In this document: positions 45,190 through 53,483 of the stretch, in pieces
How the letters are laid out: each line of letters opens with the position of its first letter
Numbering within the stretch: position 1 is the first letter of the stretch
From: CBDFLS01 sp965249185
GTDB taxonomy: Bacteria; Chloroflexota; Dehalococcoidia; Lucifugimonadales; Australimonadaceae
Direction: 5' to 3'
DNA: 64,000 bases
Assembly (NCBI GenBank): GCA_965249185.1
Contig: CBDFLS010000002.1
Coordinates: forward strand, 2,046,001-2,110,000
The notes under the pieces: model-generated
Database searches by the model: none
What the model saw: the letters and a program-made list of their open reading frames with translations, nothing else
What the model was told of the DNA's origin: nothing
Program-made: the position numbers and the translations under genes

Positions 45190-46146
45190 CTATTTAATGG
45201 TGAGTTCCTGGTAGTCGAAGAGCCGCTCGAAGGCGACTCCGTTGTTTATCTGGGGCCTCAGCGCCCCGCGTTGCTGGTAGGGCACGGCCACGACTGCAAC
45301 CTTCGCCAGCTGTCCCTTCCACGTGACCGGCCTGGCAGCGATGGCGATGTCGCCGCTTCGTGCGCCCAGACGCGTGGACTCCACCTCGGCGTATGCAGCC
45401 TTGCCGTTGAGCACCACCCACTCGGCAATCGAGCCAGGGGATGGAGTGGTGCCCTTGCGGGGCATGCCGCCTCGTGAACCACAGAGGACGCGAGGATCCC
45501 GGATGCCGAAGCCCTGAGTGCGTGTCACGATGGTGGCCCTGAATTGGCGACGGTCCGGTGGCTCGGTCCACTCGGCCGGGTTGCCCTGTTCTTGGCGTTG
45601 ATACAGGACCCCCAGGAGGGGCTGGTTCCGCATGACTTCGGCGAGCCGCAGGGTCACTGAGGCGTAAGAGCACTCGAACTGTGAGCGGAGAGCGATTATG
45701 TCCAGGCCGGAAGCCTTGGCGAAGGGAGCGAACACCGCAGGCTGCATCAGCACCGAGGCGGCGAAATAGTCGGCATCCCAGCAGAGCTTCCTGGAGGGCG
45801 AAGGCTCCATCTCCTGGTCCGAGAGCATCTCGTGAATGATCTCGTAGGTCTCGTGAAGGACGGTGTGGTTCTTGCCCCCCTCCCACTGGTCGGTTGAGTA
45901 TCGGATCGAGTAGTGGCGCTGGTCCAAGCTGAAGTGGGTACCCCTAAGACCGCCGGGCAGCTTCTGCCCCAGCACAGACGCGATGCCAGCCTCTTCCAGC
46001 ACCTTGATGAGCTCCTCGAAGCCGGGGCGGACCGACACGCGGAAGTAGCGGACGAACAGGTGGGCGATGTAGGCGGGGTCGTTCCGCTGCCTGCACGACA
46101 GCCTTGCCAGGATGGTCTCTCTGAAGTCGTCCAGCGTTCTCATCAT
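45190..46146 (-). CDS. ImmA/IrrE-type metallopeptidase-like protein
   Basis: A 318-residue protein. In ICEBs1 the homolog ImmA cleaves the repressor ImmR to trigger excision. The active-site helix reads HTVLHETYEIIHEML near residue 95: HE is kept, but the second zinc His of HExxH is Glu and another His occurs three residues later. So the metal site may be altered. SYASVTLRLAEVMRN in the middle matches the C-terminal helical part of the M78 family. The last 120 residues are an extra domain (beta-rich, FGIRDPRVLCGSRGG). Its ATG overlaps the repressor stop by four bases, showing translational coupling. Confidence 0.75.
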   Translation of the reverse strand: MMRTLDDFRETILARLSCRQRNDPAYIAHLFVRYFRVSVRPGFEELIKVLEEAGIASVLGQKLPGGLRGTHFSLDQRHYSIRYSTDQWEGGKNHTVLHETYEIIHEMLSDQEMEPSPSRKLCWDADYFAASVLMQPAVFAPFAKASGLDIIALRSQFECSYASVTLRLAEVMRNQPLLGVLYQRQEQGNPAEWTEPPDRRQFRATIVTRTQGFGIRDPRVLCGSRGGMPRKGTTPSPGSIAEWVVLNGKAAYAEVESTRLGARSGDIAIAARPVTWKGQLAKVAVVAVPYQQRGALRPQINNGVAFERLFDYQELTIK

Positions 46147-46562
46147 TCCAAAAGCTGCTTATCGGTGAGTTGTTCGTACATCTCGACGATGAACCTTTTC
46201 GCCGCCGTGGTGAGGGGTCCATCGAGCCTGGTGCCGAAATTGAACCTGGGGTCGGCCACCACGTACCGGAAGGCCCGGTCGACGTTGGCCTCCTCGTCGG
46301 CATAGGGGTCTTCAACATCTTCCAGGTATCCGGCCCGTCTCAGCAAGTCATTGAGGGAGACCTCGTAGAAGTCCGCCAGCTTCCTGAGTATTCGGAGGCC
46401 GGGATTCCTCTGACCCTTCTCGATCTGGGAAAGGAAGGGATCGGAGACGCCTGAGTCTCGGGCCACCTGGCGCAAGCTGCGGTCTCCCCGCAGCTCTTTC
46501 AGGTAGGGGCCTATGTCCAGTTCGGCGGATTCTGGGTCCATCATGTCCCTATGATAGAACAC
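46143..46562 (-). CDS. XRE-family HTH repressor (ImmR-like)
   Basis: A 139-residue protein with an N-terminal HTH: LKELRGDRSLRQVARDSGVSDPFLSQIEKGQRNPGLRILRKLADFYEVSL. A linker and C-terminal helices follow. The start could be at 46,562 or at the ATG pair (46,544/46,541), which AGGG suits. It is coupled to the ImmA-like gene and faces the small HTH operon across shared operators. Likely the repressor of the element; this assignment rests on gene order and the ICEBs1 precedent. Confidence 0.85.
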   Translation of the reverse strand: MFYHRDMMDPESAELDIGPYLKELRGDRSLRQVARDSGVSDPFLSQIEKGQRNPGLRILRKLADFYEVSLNDLLRRAGYLEDVEDPYADEEANVDRAFRYVVADPRFNFGTRLDGPLTTAAKRFIVEMYEQLTDKQLLE

Positions 46563-46579
46563 TTGCTACATGTTTGCAA
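46563..46579. promoter_or_regulatory. Operator 1 (TTGC...GCAA inverted repeat)
   Basis: TTGCTACATGTTTGCAA has 4-bp arms, extended by C/G outside. It matches operator 2 in length (17) and end sequence. It lies in the leader or 5' end of the repressor gene, 77 bases from operator 2. Confidence 0.6.
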
Positions 46580-46619
46580 GCACTTTGTGGCCGAAATGGT
46601 AAATAATGCCATAAATCCC

Positions 46620-46656
46620 TTGTCCGCTATTATACAGCGTTGCTATACTATAGCAA
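46620..46656. promoter_or_regulatory. Overlapping divergent promoters with operator 2
   Basis: Rightward: TTGTCC (46,620-46,625), 18 bases, TATACT (46,644-46,649). Leftward: TTGCTA (46,656-46,651), 16 bases, TATAAT (46,634-46,629). The perfect 17-bp palindrome TTGCTATA-C-TATAGCAA (46,640-46,656) covers the rightward -10 and leftward -35 together. Confidence 0.65.
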
Positions 46657-46757
46657 AGGCCGAACTACTGTTCCCTCCGGCTGTCATCGTACCCACAGGC
46701 CGTGCCACGCGCAACGGCCATTTGGCAGCCCAATCCAGTCGGAAAGGTGTCGCTTTT

Positions 46758-46937
46758 TTGCCTAAAGACGTTCGTCTGACCAAGAAGCAAGAGGAGCTTC
46801 GCATCAAGGGGCTGCGCATCCTGGCGCGGATGATGGTCCGCGCCTACCTCAAGGACCTGGCTGACGCCAACCGGGGGGTATCCCAGAACGGCGTGTCTGC
46901 CGAATCTCAACGGGAAGCCGAGCAGGATGTCGGGTAG
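46758..46937 (+). CDS. Small helical protein, first gene of the HTH operon
   Basis: A 59-residue frame from a TTG preceded by AAAGGTG. It has basic helical KDVRLTKKQEELRIKGLRILARMMVRAYLKDL and a polar tail. A longer frame from 46,551 would contain the operator and promoter and is less likely. It overlaps the next gene by 11 bases. Function unknown; similar short proteins occur beside element repressors. Confidence 0.5.
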   Translation: MPKDVRLTKKQEELRIKGLRILARMMVRAYLKDLADANRGVSQNGVSAESQREAEQDVG

Positions 46938-47169
46938 GCCAGCCCTCAAGAGGGTGCGTGTGAAGGCCGGGGGTGTGTGGAACATCCTCAACCACATCCA
47001 CATGTCGCAGAACCAGCTTGCCCATGTGATGGGCTCGACCTCGGGCTACCTCTCCCAGCTGCTCAACGGCCAGCGCAACCCGTCGCCCAAGATGCGGCGT
47101 CGGCTGCTCCAAGCCCTGGGCAATCCTCCCTTTGACGAGGTGTTCATCTTGGAGGACGCCCATGACTAG
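46927..47169 (+). CDS. Small XRE-type HTH protein
   Basis: An 80-residue protein: VWNILNHIHMSQNQLAHVMGSTSGYLSQLLNGQRNPSPKMRRRLLQALG is a lambda-repressor-like HTH (recognition helix TSGYLSQLLNG). The ATG at 46,927 lies inside the previous gene and the stop overlaps the next start. Probably a Cro-like counterpart to the leftward repressor. Confidence 0.8.
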   Translation: MSGRPALKRVRVKAGGVWNILNHIHMSQNQLAHVMGSTSGYLSQLLNGQRNPSPKMRRRLLQALGNPPFDEVFILEDAHD

Positions 47170-47449
47170 CCAGCGCCGTCCCACGGACCCGCCGTTTTCG
47201 CCTGGTGTCGCCTTAATGCCGGAGGACTTCCCCCGCCGATTAACCAGGCTCAAGGAGATCACTGGCCTGTCCTGGGAGGGGCTCGCTACATGCCTCGGGG
47301 TGGACATGAAACAGGTGCATCGCTGGCGCCAGGGAGGGGAGCCCTGCGGAGGGGCCGTGCTATCGCTGGTCATGGTGGCGACTCTGGTGCCCGAGGGTCT
47401 TGGAAAGCTACTGGATGATGACCGGATAGTCGTCTACAGGAGGAATTAG
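47162..47449 (+). CDS. Small HTH protein, paralog 1 of 3
   Basis: A 95-residue protein whose core is MPEDFPRRLTRLKEITGLSWEGLATCLGVDMKQVHRWRQGGEPCGGAVLSLVMVA. The arrangement (short helix, GLSWEGLA, recognition helix VHRWRQG, then a hydrophobic helix) recurs in the next two genes. The ATG overlaps the preceding stop by eight bases. Likely DNA binding; targets unknown. Confidence 0.75.
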   Translation: MTSQRRPTDPPFSPGVALMPEDFPRRLTRLKEITGLSWEGLATCLGVDMKQVHRWRQGGEPCGGAVLSLVMVATLVPEGLGKLLDDDRIVVYRRN

Positions 47450-47451
47450 AG

Positions 47452-47754
47452 ATGTCGTCAATGAGAGGGATCAGAGATATGGAATGCCTTCAGAGAATCG
47501 GCCGAAACCGGCGAGGCAAACTGCCCCGAGACTTCCCCCAGCGTTTGGAGTTTCTCAAAGAGACCTCCGGCCTGAGTTGGAAGGCCCTGTCCCGGCGTCT
47601 GGGAGTGAGCTACCAGCGGGTGCGCCGTTGGCGTGGAGGCAGTGAGCCCACGGGAGGGGCCATGCTGGCCCTGTTCCAGTTGGCATCCGAGGTGCCAGGG
47701 GGTATGGAGGCGTTGGTCCCCGAGGAGGCGGAACTCCTCCGCCGGGGAGTCTAG
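47452..47754 (+). CDS. Small HTH protein, paralog 2 of 3
   Basis: A 100-residue protein with LPRDFPQRLEFLKETSGLSWKALSRRLGVSYQRVRRWRGGSEPTGGAMLALFQLASEVPG. AGGAGG lies at an ideal distance before the ATG (47,452), two bases after the previous stop. It shares the DFPxRLxxLKExxGLSW core with its neighbours. Confidence 0.75.
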   Translation: MSSMRGIRDMECLQRIGRNRRGKLPRDFPQRLEFLKETSGLSWKALSRRLGVSYQRVRRWRGGSEPTGGAMLALFQLASEVPGGMEALVPEEAELLRRGV

Positions 47755-47758
47755 CGCC

Positions 47759-48031
47759 TTGGGCCGTCAGAAATGGGTCTACCACAAGCTCCCATCGGAG
47801 TTCCCGCCGGACTTCCCCCAGCGGCTGGAGAGCCTGAAGGAGGCCACAGGGCTGACCTGGCTTGGACTGGCCCGCGCCCTGGGCGTTGACGCCCGCATGT
47901 TGCGCCGCTGGCGCACGGGGACGCAGCCGGGCTCGGGGCACCTCATCGCACTGTTCAGGTTTGCCGACGGGCTGGGGCTGCTACGCCACCTGCTGCCGGA
48001 AGCTGAAGATCAGGAGGCGGCGCTGCAATGA
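47759..48031 (+). CDS. Small HTH protein, paralog 3 of 3
   Basis: A 90-residue protein from a TTG (47,759-47,761) with GGGGAGT upstream, four bases after the previous stop. Core: FPPDFPQRLESLKEATGLTWLGLARALGVDARMLRRWRTGTQPGSGHLIALFRFADGLG. An in-frame upstream ATG would lie antisense-like within paralog 2 and is rejected. Its TGA overlaps the next ATG. Confidence 0.75.
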   Translation: MGRQKWVYHKLPSEFPPDFPQRLESLKEATGLTWLGLARALGVDARMLRRWRTGTQPGSGHLIALFRFADGLGLLRHLLPEAEDQEAALQ

Positions 48032-48327
48032 ATCGCCTCACGGTCATCAGCCTCGGAGGAGGCGTCCAGTCCACGGTAATGGCTCTCATGGCGGGCGATG
48101 GCGCATTCGGCGGCGTGCCGGACTGGGCCATCTTCGCCGATACTCATTGGGAACCACCCACCATATACTCTCACCTGGAGTGGCTGTCCCGACGCCTTCC
48201 GTTCCCTCTCTGTTACGCCCGCCGTCCGTGTGCCTCTTCAGGTCGTCGTTACCCTGCTGAAAAAGACAGAGACCGCCTCGGAGGGCGGTCTCGACCCTAC
48301 CCTCGAATCGGTAGGGGTGGTAGGTAG
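48028..48327 (+). pseudogene. Truncated PAPS-reductase/N-type ATP-pyrophosphatase-like gene
   Basis: The first 60 residues match the N-terminus of this family: VISLGGGVQSTVMALMAGDG (the SGGxxS-like P-loop), PDWAIFADTHWEPPTIYSHLEWLSRRLPFPL. The catalytic domain that should follow for another 150 or more residues is missing; the frame runs into the hairpins of the DUF3800 terminator. It is coupled to the HTH operon by an ATGA overlap. Likely a deletion remnant. Confidence 0.7.
48262..48292 (-). terminator. Rho-independent terminator of the DUF3800 gene
   Basis: GAGACCGCC (48,269-48,277) pairs with GGCGGTCTC (48,284-48,292); on the leftward strand TGTCTTTTTC follows. A second CCCTACC/GGTAGGG hairpin lies at 48,294-48,317. 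Confidence 0.8.
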
Positions 48328-48386
48328 GATATAGCACCAAGAGCCGTCTGTCGTCAATGGTCCGAGGGTTGATTGTCCCTTGGCCT

Positions 48387-49145
48387 TCATCTCCTTACAA
48401 CCCCCTGGGGGTCCCGCCTCGACGCCTGTCTATTGAGGGCCACGTCGAGGATGGAGAAGGCTTCGGCGATGCCGTGGTTCTCTACTCTAGGGACGGGTTC
48501 CTCCTGCTGCTTCAGCAGGGCATGAGCGATGAAGTCCGCCATCTGAAGCAGGTAGTCGTCCTTGGAGCTGCGGAAGGCGGGGCCACCGATGACGTGCTCT
48601 ATGGGGATGTTCCTGGTCTTCTCCCCGTCCTCCCAGAGGTCGTAGCGGCTGGGAACGTGGTTGCGCACCTTGAGCCGACCGTAGAGCCGGGTGATCATCT
48701 GCTCCTTCCCCTCGTCGAAGATGAGGAAAGCGTGCCTATTGGCTGAGGTGACCGAGGTGTTGATGCGGTTGAGGAGGCGGTCAAGGCTGGCCTGCTCGTA
48801 CCTCCTGCTCTCCGGCTTGTGGAGGCAGACGTTGATGACCTCGATGCCGCCCATGCGCCTGGCGGCATCCTCCAGGCGGCACAGACCCTCCAGAAAGACA
48901 CTGGCTCCCTGTGCCACGGACACCCGTTCGCTGTTCGTTCCGTTCTTGGCGAGCAGCCCCCGTCCCGCCAGCAGGTCGCAGGCGTGAAGCTCCCTGGACA
49001 GGGGGATTCCGTACCGCTCCATTAGCTCCAGACGCCATGCGTGGATGCCGGCAAAGAGCCGGTTCCAGACCTCGCCATCCACTCCCAGGGCGGAGCGGAC
49101 GTAGTAGCGGGGGCCTTCGGACTCGTCGATGTAGTACAGACGCAT
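48387..49145 (-). CDS. DUF3800 family protein
   Basis: A 252-residue protein of the DUF3800 family, recognised by RLYYIDESEGPRYYV at the N-terminus, FLIFDEGKE in the middle and the terminal DDYLLQMADFIAHAL. The acidic residues of these segments suggest an RNase-H-like nuclease fold. Members are frequent in mobile elements; function is not known. Ends in a strong terminator. It may be transcribed from the main leftward operon, 27 bases behind the relaxation-like gene. Confidence 0.85.
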   Translation of the reverse strand: MRLYYIDESEGPRYYVRSALGVDGEVWNRLFAGIHAWRLELMERYGIPLSRELHACDLLAGRGLLAKNGTNSERVSVAQGASVFLEGLCRLEDAARRMGGIEVINVCLHKPESRRYEQASLDRLLNRINTSVTSANRHAFLIFDEGKEQMITRLYGRLKVRNHVPSRYDLWEDGEKTRNIPIEHVIGGPAFRSSKDDYLLQMADFIAHALLKQQEEPVPRVENHGIAEAFSILDVALNRQASRRDPQGVVRR

Positions 49146-49172
49146 GATTCTTCTCCCGTCTCCTATAGGTGT

Positions 49173-50828
49173 TTAGGGGTCGTTGAAAGGATGGATAGGC
49201 TCCCAGCGGTCAGGGGTGCGCCAGGCCGGACCCAGCGGCCCCACCCTCTCCAACAGGTTTCTGGGAGCCACAAACAGGGGCACCTGCACCTTCGCGGTGT
49301 GCATCTCCTCTTTGGCGATGCGGAGAAAGTGGGTCTCGGCCACGTCGTCGTCGAAGACGACCAATACGGCAGGCTGAGCGCCGTGGTCGTCGATGGGCCG
49401 GTGGGTGGAGTAGTAGCGCAGGTAGGGGGCGATCCTGGCCGCCATGGTGATGGGGCGTACCGCCCGGCGCTCCCATTCCAGGAAGAAGGGCCAGATCGCC
49501 TGTCCGTTGTGCAGCAGGCCGAAGGCGTCGGGACGGACCGAGTGGAGCCTCTCTGCGTAGCGGAAGTACCTGGAGGCCCGTCCAGGGGAGTCGAGCTGCG
49601 CCAGCTCCCGTCCCCGGCTGCGGGCCTGCTTCGCCAGGACGGCTATGAACCAGTGCACCGCATCGGTGTGCTGAATGTTCCTGAGCAGCTGACGGGCTCT
49701 TGCTCCGGAGACGTTTCGCCAGGTAGCGGCACGGTCAGGGTCTGTAAGGGAGGCGCTCCATCGCTTCTTCATCGCGCCCACGGAGGTGCGATCGCGCCTT
49801 GCGAGGACAGAGAGCCCCAGGTCGGAAAGGATGAGGCGGCGACGGCCCTCTACAACGTCGTCGATGACGAGACCCAGGCTTGTGAGCCGTTGCAGAAGCT
49901 GGGAGATCCTCGACCGCTTCACCTCCAGCACCCCACCCAGGTGAGCGGGCGTCATCCAGGGCCAGTCGGAGAGCAGGTCGAGGCAGCGCTTCTCCGTCGA
50001 TTTGAGCAGCGCAGGCAGCAGGTGGTCGGGTGCGGAGTCGTCCTGCCCGTCCACGTTGAGGTGTTCGGGGAGGGAGACCCGCTCGGGCGGCTCCTCGGTA
50101 GGCAGATCTCCGTTGGGGCTGGTGTGCTTCAAGGCCCTACTGAGGTCGAGGGATACCGAGTCCGAGGGTATGCGCCATACGGGCGTGGATGGGTCTGCCG
50201 ACACAGCGTCCCGCTCAAGGGCGAGGAACGAAGCGGCCGGCGCTCCTGCCAGCAGCCTCCTCGCCTGTCGGAGGCGCACCTCGTCGGGAAGCAGGACAAG
50301 GATGGCGCTGGGCGACGGGCCGTCCCGCAGCCTCCAGAGCCGCTTGGAGAAGGCCGTCCTGTCGGAGGTGAGCCCCTGCCTGACGACGCCGATGATGCGT
50401 TCATCGGGAAGGACGATGGCGGCGTCCATGGGCTTGGCCCGGTACCAGCGGAACCGGATGGGGTGGGCGATGTTGGAGATAGTGGCAGCGAGCCGGTAGA
50501 TGACTGCGGCGGCATCCAGCCGCTCCAGGAGGACGCGCTGCCACTGGGCGGAGACGGGATAGAGGTTCAGAAGCTCATCCACCGTCATGCCCTCGACCCG
50601 TGCCAGCCGGTGCAGCCCAGATGGGGTGAGATAGAACCGGCGCGTTGGCGGCGTGACGTCCGTGGCGTGGGGGACGGAGGCGGCCAGGCCCTCGACCTCA
50701 AATTTCTCGACGCTCTCGTAGACCGAGCCCCGAGACCAGCCGGAGACGGCGACCAGCTCCAGCCGGTCGAGGAAGGGCATGGCTGCCAGATGTCCCAGTA
50801 GCTCTTCTTGGCACTCGGTGAGCGTCAT
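49173..50828 (-). CDS. Replication-relaxation-like winged-helix protein
   Basis: A 551-residue protein with two winged-helix regions: residues 1-70 (ELLGHLAAMPFLDRLELVAVSGWSRGSVYES) and about 290-360 (RCLDLLSDWPWMTPAHLGGVLEVKRSRISQLLQRL). The C-terminal part (RPDAFGLL, WPFFLEWERRAVRPI, YLRYY) matches the replication-relaxation family of conjugative elements. Such proteins may act with a relaxase at the origin of transfer. Its start overlaps the VirD4-like stop by four bases. Confidence 0.7.
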   Translation of the reverse strand: MTLTECQEELLGHLAAMPFLDRLELVAVSGWSRGSVYESVEKFEVEGLAASVPHATDVTPPTRRFYLTPSGLHRLARVEGMTVDELLNLYPVSAQWQRVLLERLDAAAVIYRLAATISNIAHPIRFRWYRAKPMDAAIVLPDERIIGVVRQGLTSDRTAFSKRLWRLRDGPSPSAILVLLPDEVRLRQARRLLAGAPAASFLALERDAVSADPSTPVWRIPSDSVSLDLSRALKHTSPNGDLPTEEPPERVSLPEHLNVDGQDDSAPDHLLPALLKSTEKRCLDLLSDWPWMTPAHLGGVLEVKRSRISQLLQRLTSLGLVIDDVVEGRRRLILSDLGLSVLARRDRTSVGAMKKRWSASLTDPDRAATWRNVSGARARQLLRNIQHTDAVHWFIAVLAKQARSRGRELAQLDSPGRASRYFRYAERLHSVRPDAFGLLHNGQAIWPFFLEWERRAVRPITMAARIAPYLRYYSTHRPIDDHGAQPAVLVVFDDDVAETHFLRIAKEEMHTAKVQVPLFVAPRNLLERVGPLGPAWRTPDRWEPIHPFNDP

Positions 50829-53443
50829 GCGCCCTGCTCCTCTTCAGGAGCGTCTTGCTCCTTCTTCGTCTCGGTTGCGCCAGCCGCCTTGTCCCGCTTG
50901 GTTCGCTGATTGCGCCGCTTGGAGGGCTTGTCCCGTTTCTTGGGAGCCGGGCCATTGCTGGGCGGGGTCTTATTGCCCCTCTCCAGGGCCGCAATCGCCG
51001 CCCGGTACTGCTCCACCAGCCGCTCCGACTCGCCCTGGCCGGCGGCTATCTCCTTCACCGGGGTGGCGTAGCCGCCAGTGGCGGCGCGGATGCGGGCGGC
51101 GACTTCGGGGTCTCCCGCATCGGGCTTCCTGACGGCCATGGAGAAGACGGGGAGCCGCTCCTTGTCCACGGTGGCCCGCACGTAGCAGTGGTGCACCGGC
51201 AGAGAGGTGATGTCATCCTCGGAGACCCGGTCCTTGCCCAGCTCCCAGACCAGGGTCCTTGCGTCGTTACCCGCCACCTGGAAGACGGCCAGACAGCCCA
51301 CGTTGGACATGATGGAGTCCTGCATGGTGCGGGAGAGGTCGCCCAGCTTGGCCAGGCCCTGGGTGGCGAGGATGAACGATGCCCCAAACTTCCCCAGCTC
51401 GGAGAGCATGGTCTCGTAGTCCACGCCGGGCATGGACTGCATCTCGTCCACCACCACCAGGACGCCCCTGCGTTTTTCGAGGGGCAGGGCTCCCTGCTCC
51501 CGAATCACGGCGTCCACCAGGTTCAGGATGGAGGCACCCACCAGGGCGGCCACGTCCCTGCCCGCCGTTCCCTGGGAGGTGGAGACCAGAAGCACGCCGC
51601 CGTCCAGGATCAGCTGGCGCATGTCGATGGTGGAGCGGGACTGGCCCAGGATGGCCCGTGCCTTTTTGGATGAGGCGTAGTAGGAGAGGCGGGTCTGGAC
51701 GGGGGCCAGAGCCTCTGCCTTGTACTGGCGGTGCCAGTTACTGAAGTCCCTGCTCCACCACTCAAGCAGGTAGGGGTCGCTCACCTTGGCCAGCACCTTG
51801 GCCTGGAACTTGTCGTCGGAGAGGAGCCTGAGCCCGTCCAGGATGGTGTACTGCTGATCGGCGTCCACCCTCTCATTGGCCTCGTGGAGGGTCTTGACGG
51901 TCTGCTCCAGGATGGACTGCATCCTCGGTCCCCACTGGTCCCAGAGGCCCTTGGCGACCCGCACCACCGAGTCGGCGGTGCGGTCCCTGTCGGCAAATAT
52001 TCTGGTGTCGAGCAGGTTGATGCCGGGAGCCCCCGCATCGTCGGCCAGGTCGATGAGGCGCACCCGGTCGATGAGGGACTCGGGCACCTGCCCCAGCAGC
52101 CCGCTCACCAGGTCGGTGTGGGGATCGACAACGACGATGGCGTCGGGGTCCTTGCCCTTGGCCTTCTGTTTCAGCTTGTGGGAGACGATGTGGTGCATGA
52201 GGGTGCTTTTCCCCATGCGGGTGCGGGCCACGTAGAGGTGGTGGCGTCGCAGCAGGTCGTCGGGGAAGTGGATATCCCGGGGATTGCCCGCCGTGGTCTG
52301 GCCCACCAGAGCGCCGCCCCTGGTGCCTCTGGCCGAGGGAAGGAGCACCCGTGCTCCCGACCGCTCCACCAGGGGGGTCTCATCTCTTGCGCCCGGCGGG
52401 TGCCACAGGCAGGCCACCTCCCGCACCCCCAGGACGCTGCGCTTGCCGAAGAGCCCCGTGGAAGCGGGCTGCAAGGACGGGACCGGCACCGTAGGCCGCA
52501 CCTTGCCCACCCGGAAGCGAGCGCCTGCGGGGTTGTCGTAGTGGCGGTAGGCCGCCGCCACCCGGCTCAGCAGCTCATTTGCGCGGCGACGTGGCTCCTT
52601 AGCGTCTTTGGGCAGAATGGCGGTGACCTGAAGCTCCGCGCCAAAGGCGATGCGGGAGACCTTCTCCTTGATCAACAGCGGGTCGTGGACGCGGGAGCGA
52701 GCCCGCCTCCAGCGCCACCATCCCCAGCCCGCCACGACCGTCCCCAAGGCCACGCCAGCGGCCAGGAGTACGGCCTTCCACGTCTCCCCGCCCTGTACCC
52801 AGAAGTAGCCCTGGAAGACGCTGAGGGCCGCCAGGCCCAGGACGATCATGAGGACGGCGTCGGTCTGGAGGGGCTTGGTCTGATAGGTGTATGAAGCGTC
52901 CCTGTGCTCGGTGGCGGGGTTCCTGACGGCCTTGTTCATGTGGGCCGCCGACCAGTCGGGTCCCAGGGAGCGCAGCAGGATCCGGGCCACGATGCGCTCC
53001 TTGTCGTGCAAAGTAGACAAGGCCCCGATCAGTGCGATGAGAGGGTCTGAGCCGGGGTCCAGCAGGTCGTCGTCGCGGAAGGTGCGGAGGGGAAGGTAGT
53101 CGGGGCCGTCGGCGGCCAGGGTCATGCCCCACGCCTCCTCTCCCTCGTCAAGGCGCAGGGGGTCCTCCTCGTGGGGCACATCCTGGATGCGGGCCTGGGG
53201 GTAGTGGGCCGATATCTGGCCCTTGACCACCTCGTCGTCGCGGCAGCGGGCCATGAGGGTCACGCCGTCGGCGTCTCCCGCCAGCTCCAACGAAAAGGGC
53301 TCAGGGACCGCGATGGACTGGAGCAGGTTCTCCACGCCCAGCAGGGTGCGCTCCCCCGTGCGGGGCGGCGTCACCGCCAGCAGCACCGGGGGCTTTTTGT
53401 CCTTTTGGCCGCCCAGCAGCCAGCCTATGGGGTTCAGTTTCAT
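50825..53443 (-). CDS. VirD4/TraD-like coupling ATPase
   Basis: An 872-residue ATPase from the ATG at 53,443 (GGAG upstream). Two membrane segments lie near 190-235. The Walker A is ARTRMGKSTLMHH near 415; Walker B-like segments are AIVVVDPHTDL and VLVVVDEMQSMPG near 640. The tail is Lys/Arg/Pro rich. Such proteins pump DNA to the transfer channel. It precedes the replication-relaxation gene with an ATGA overlap and follows the VirB4-like gene. A HerA/TraG relative is the alternative label. Confidence 0.8.
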   Translation of the reverse strand: MKLNPIGWLLGGQKDKKPPVLLAVTPPRTGERTLLGVENLLQSIAVPEPFSLELAGDADGVTLMARCRDDEVVKGQISAHYPQARIQDVPHEEDPLRLDEGEEAWGMTLAADGPDYLPLRTFRDDDLLDPGSDPLIALIGALSTLHDKERIVARILLRSLGPDWSAAHMNKAVRNPATEHRDASYTYQTKPLQTDAVLMIVLGLAALSVFQGYFWVQGGETWKAVLLAAGVALGTVVAGWGWWRWRRARSRVHDPLLIKEKVSRIAFGAELQVTAILPKDAKEPRRRANELLSRVAAAYRHYDNPAGARFRVGKVRPTVPVPSLQPASTGLFGKRSVLGVREVACLWHPPGARDETPLVERSGARVLLPSARGTRGGALVGQTTAGNPRDIHFPDDLLRRHHLYVARTRMGKSTLMHHIVSHKLKQKAKGKDPDAIVVVDPHTDLVSGLLGQVPESLIDRVRLIDLADDAGAPGINLLDTRIFADRDRTADSVVRVAKGLWDQWGPRMQSILEQTVKTLHEANERVDADQQYTILDGLRLLSDDKFQAKVLAKVSDPYLLEWWSRDFSNWHRQYKAEALAPVQTRLSYYASSKKARAILGQSRSTIDMRQLILDGGVLLVSTSQGTAGRDVAALVGASILNLVDAVIREQGALPLEKRRGVLVVVDEMQSMPGVDYETMLSELGKFGASFILATQGLAKLGDLSRTMQDSIMSNVGCLAVFQVAGNDARTLVWELGKDRVSEDDITSLPVHHCYVRATVDKERLPVFSMAVRKPDAGDPEVAARIRAATGGYATPVKEIAAGQGESERLVEQYRAAIAALERGNKTPPSNGPAPKKRDKPSKRRNQRTKRDKAAGATETKKEQDAPEEEQGA

Positions 53444-53483
53444 GGTGGTTTCTCCTTTCTGAAGGTGAGTTGCTATGGGTAGC

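Noticed and set aside
46551..46757. Longer version of the first HTH-operon gene
   Set aside because: Would place the operator and promoter within the coding sequence; a TTG with a good ribosome site lies downstream.
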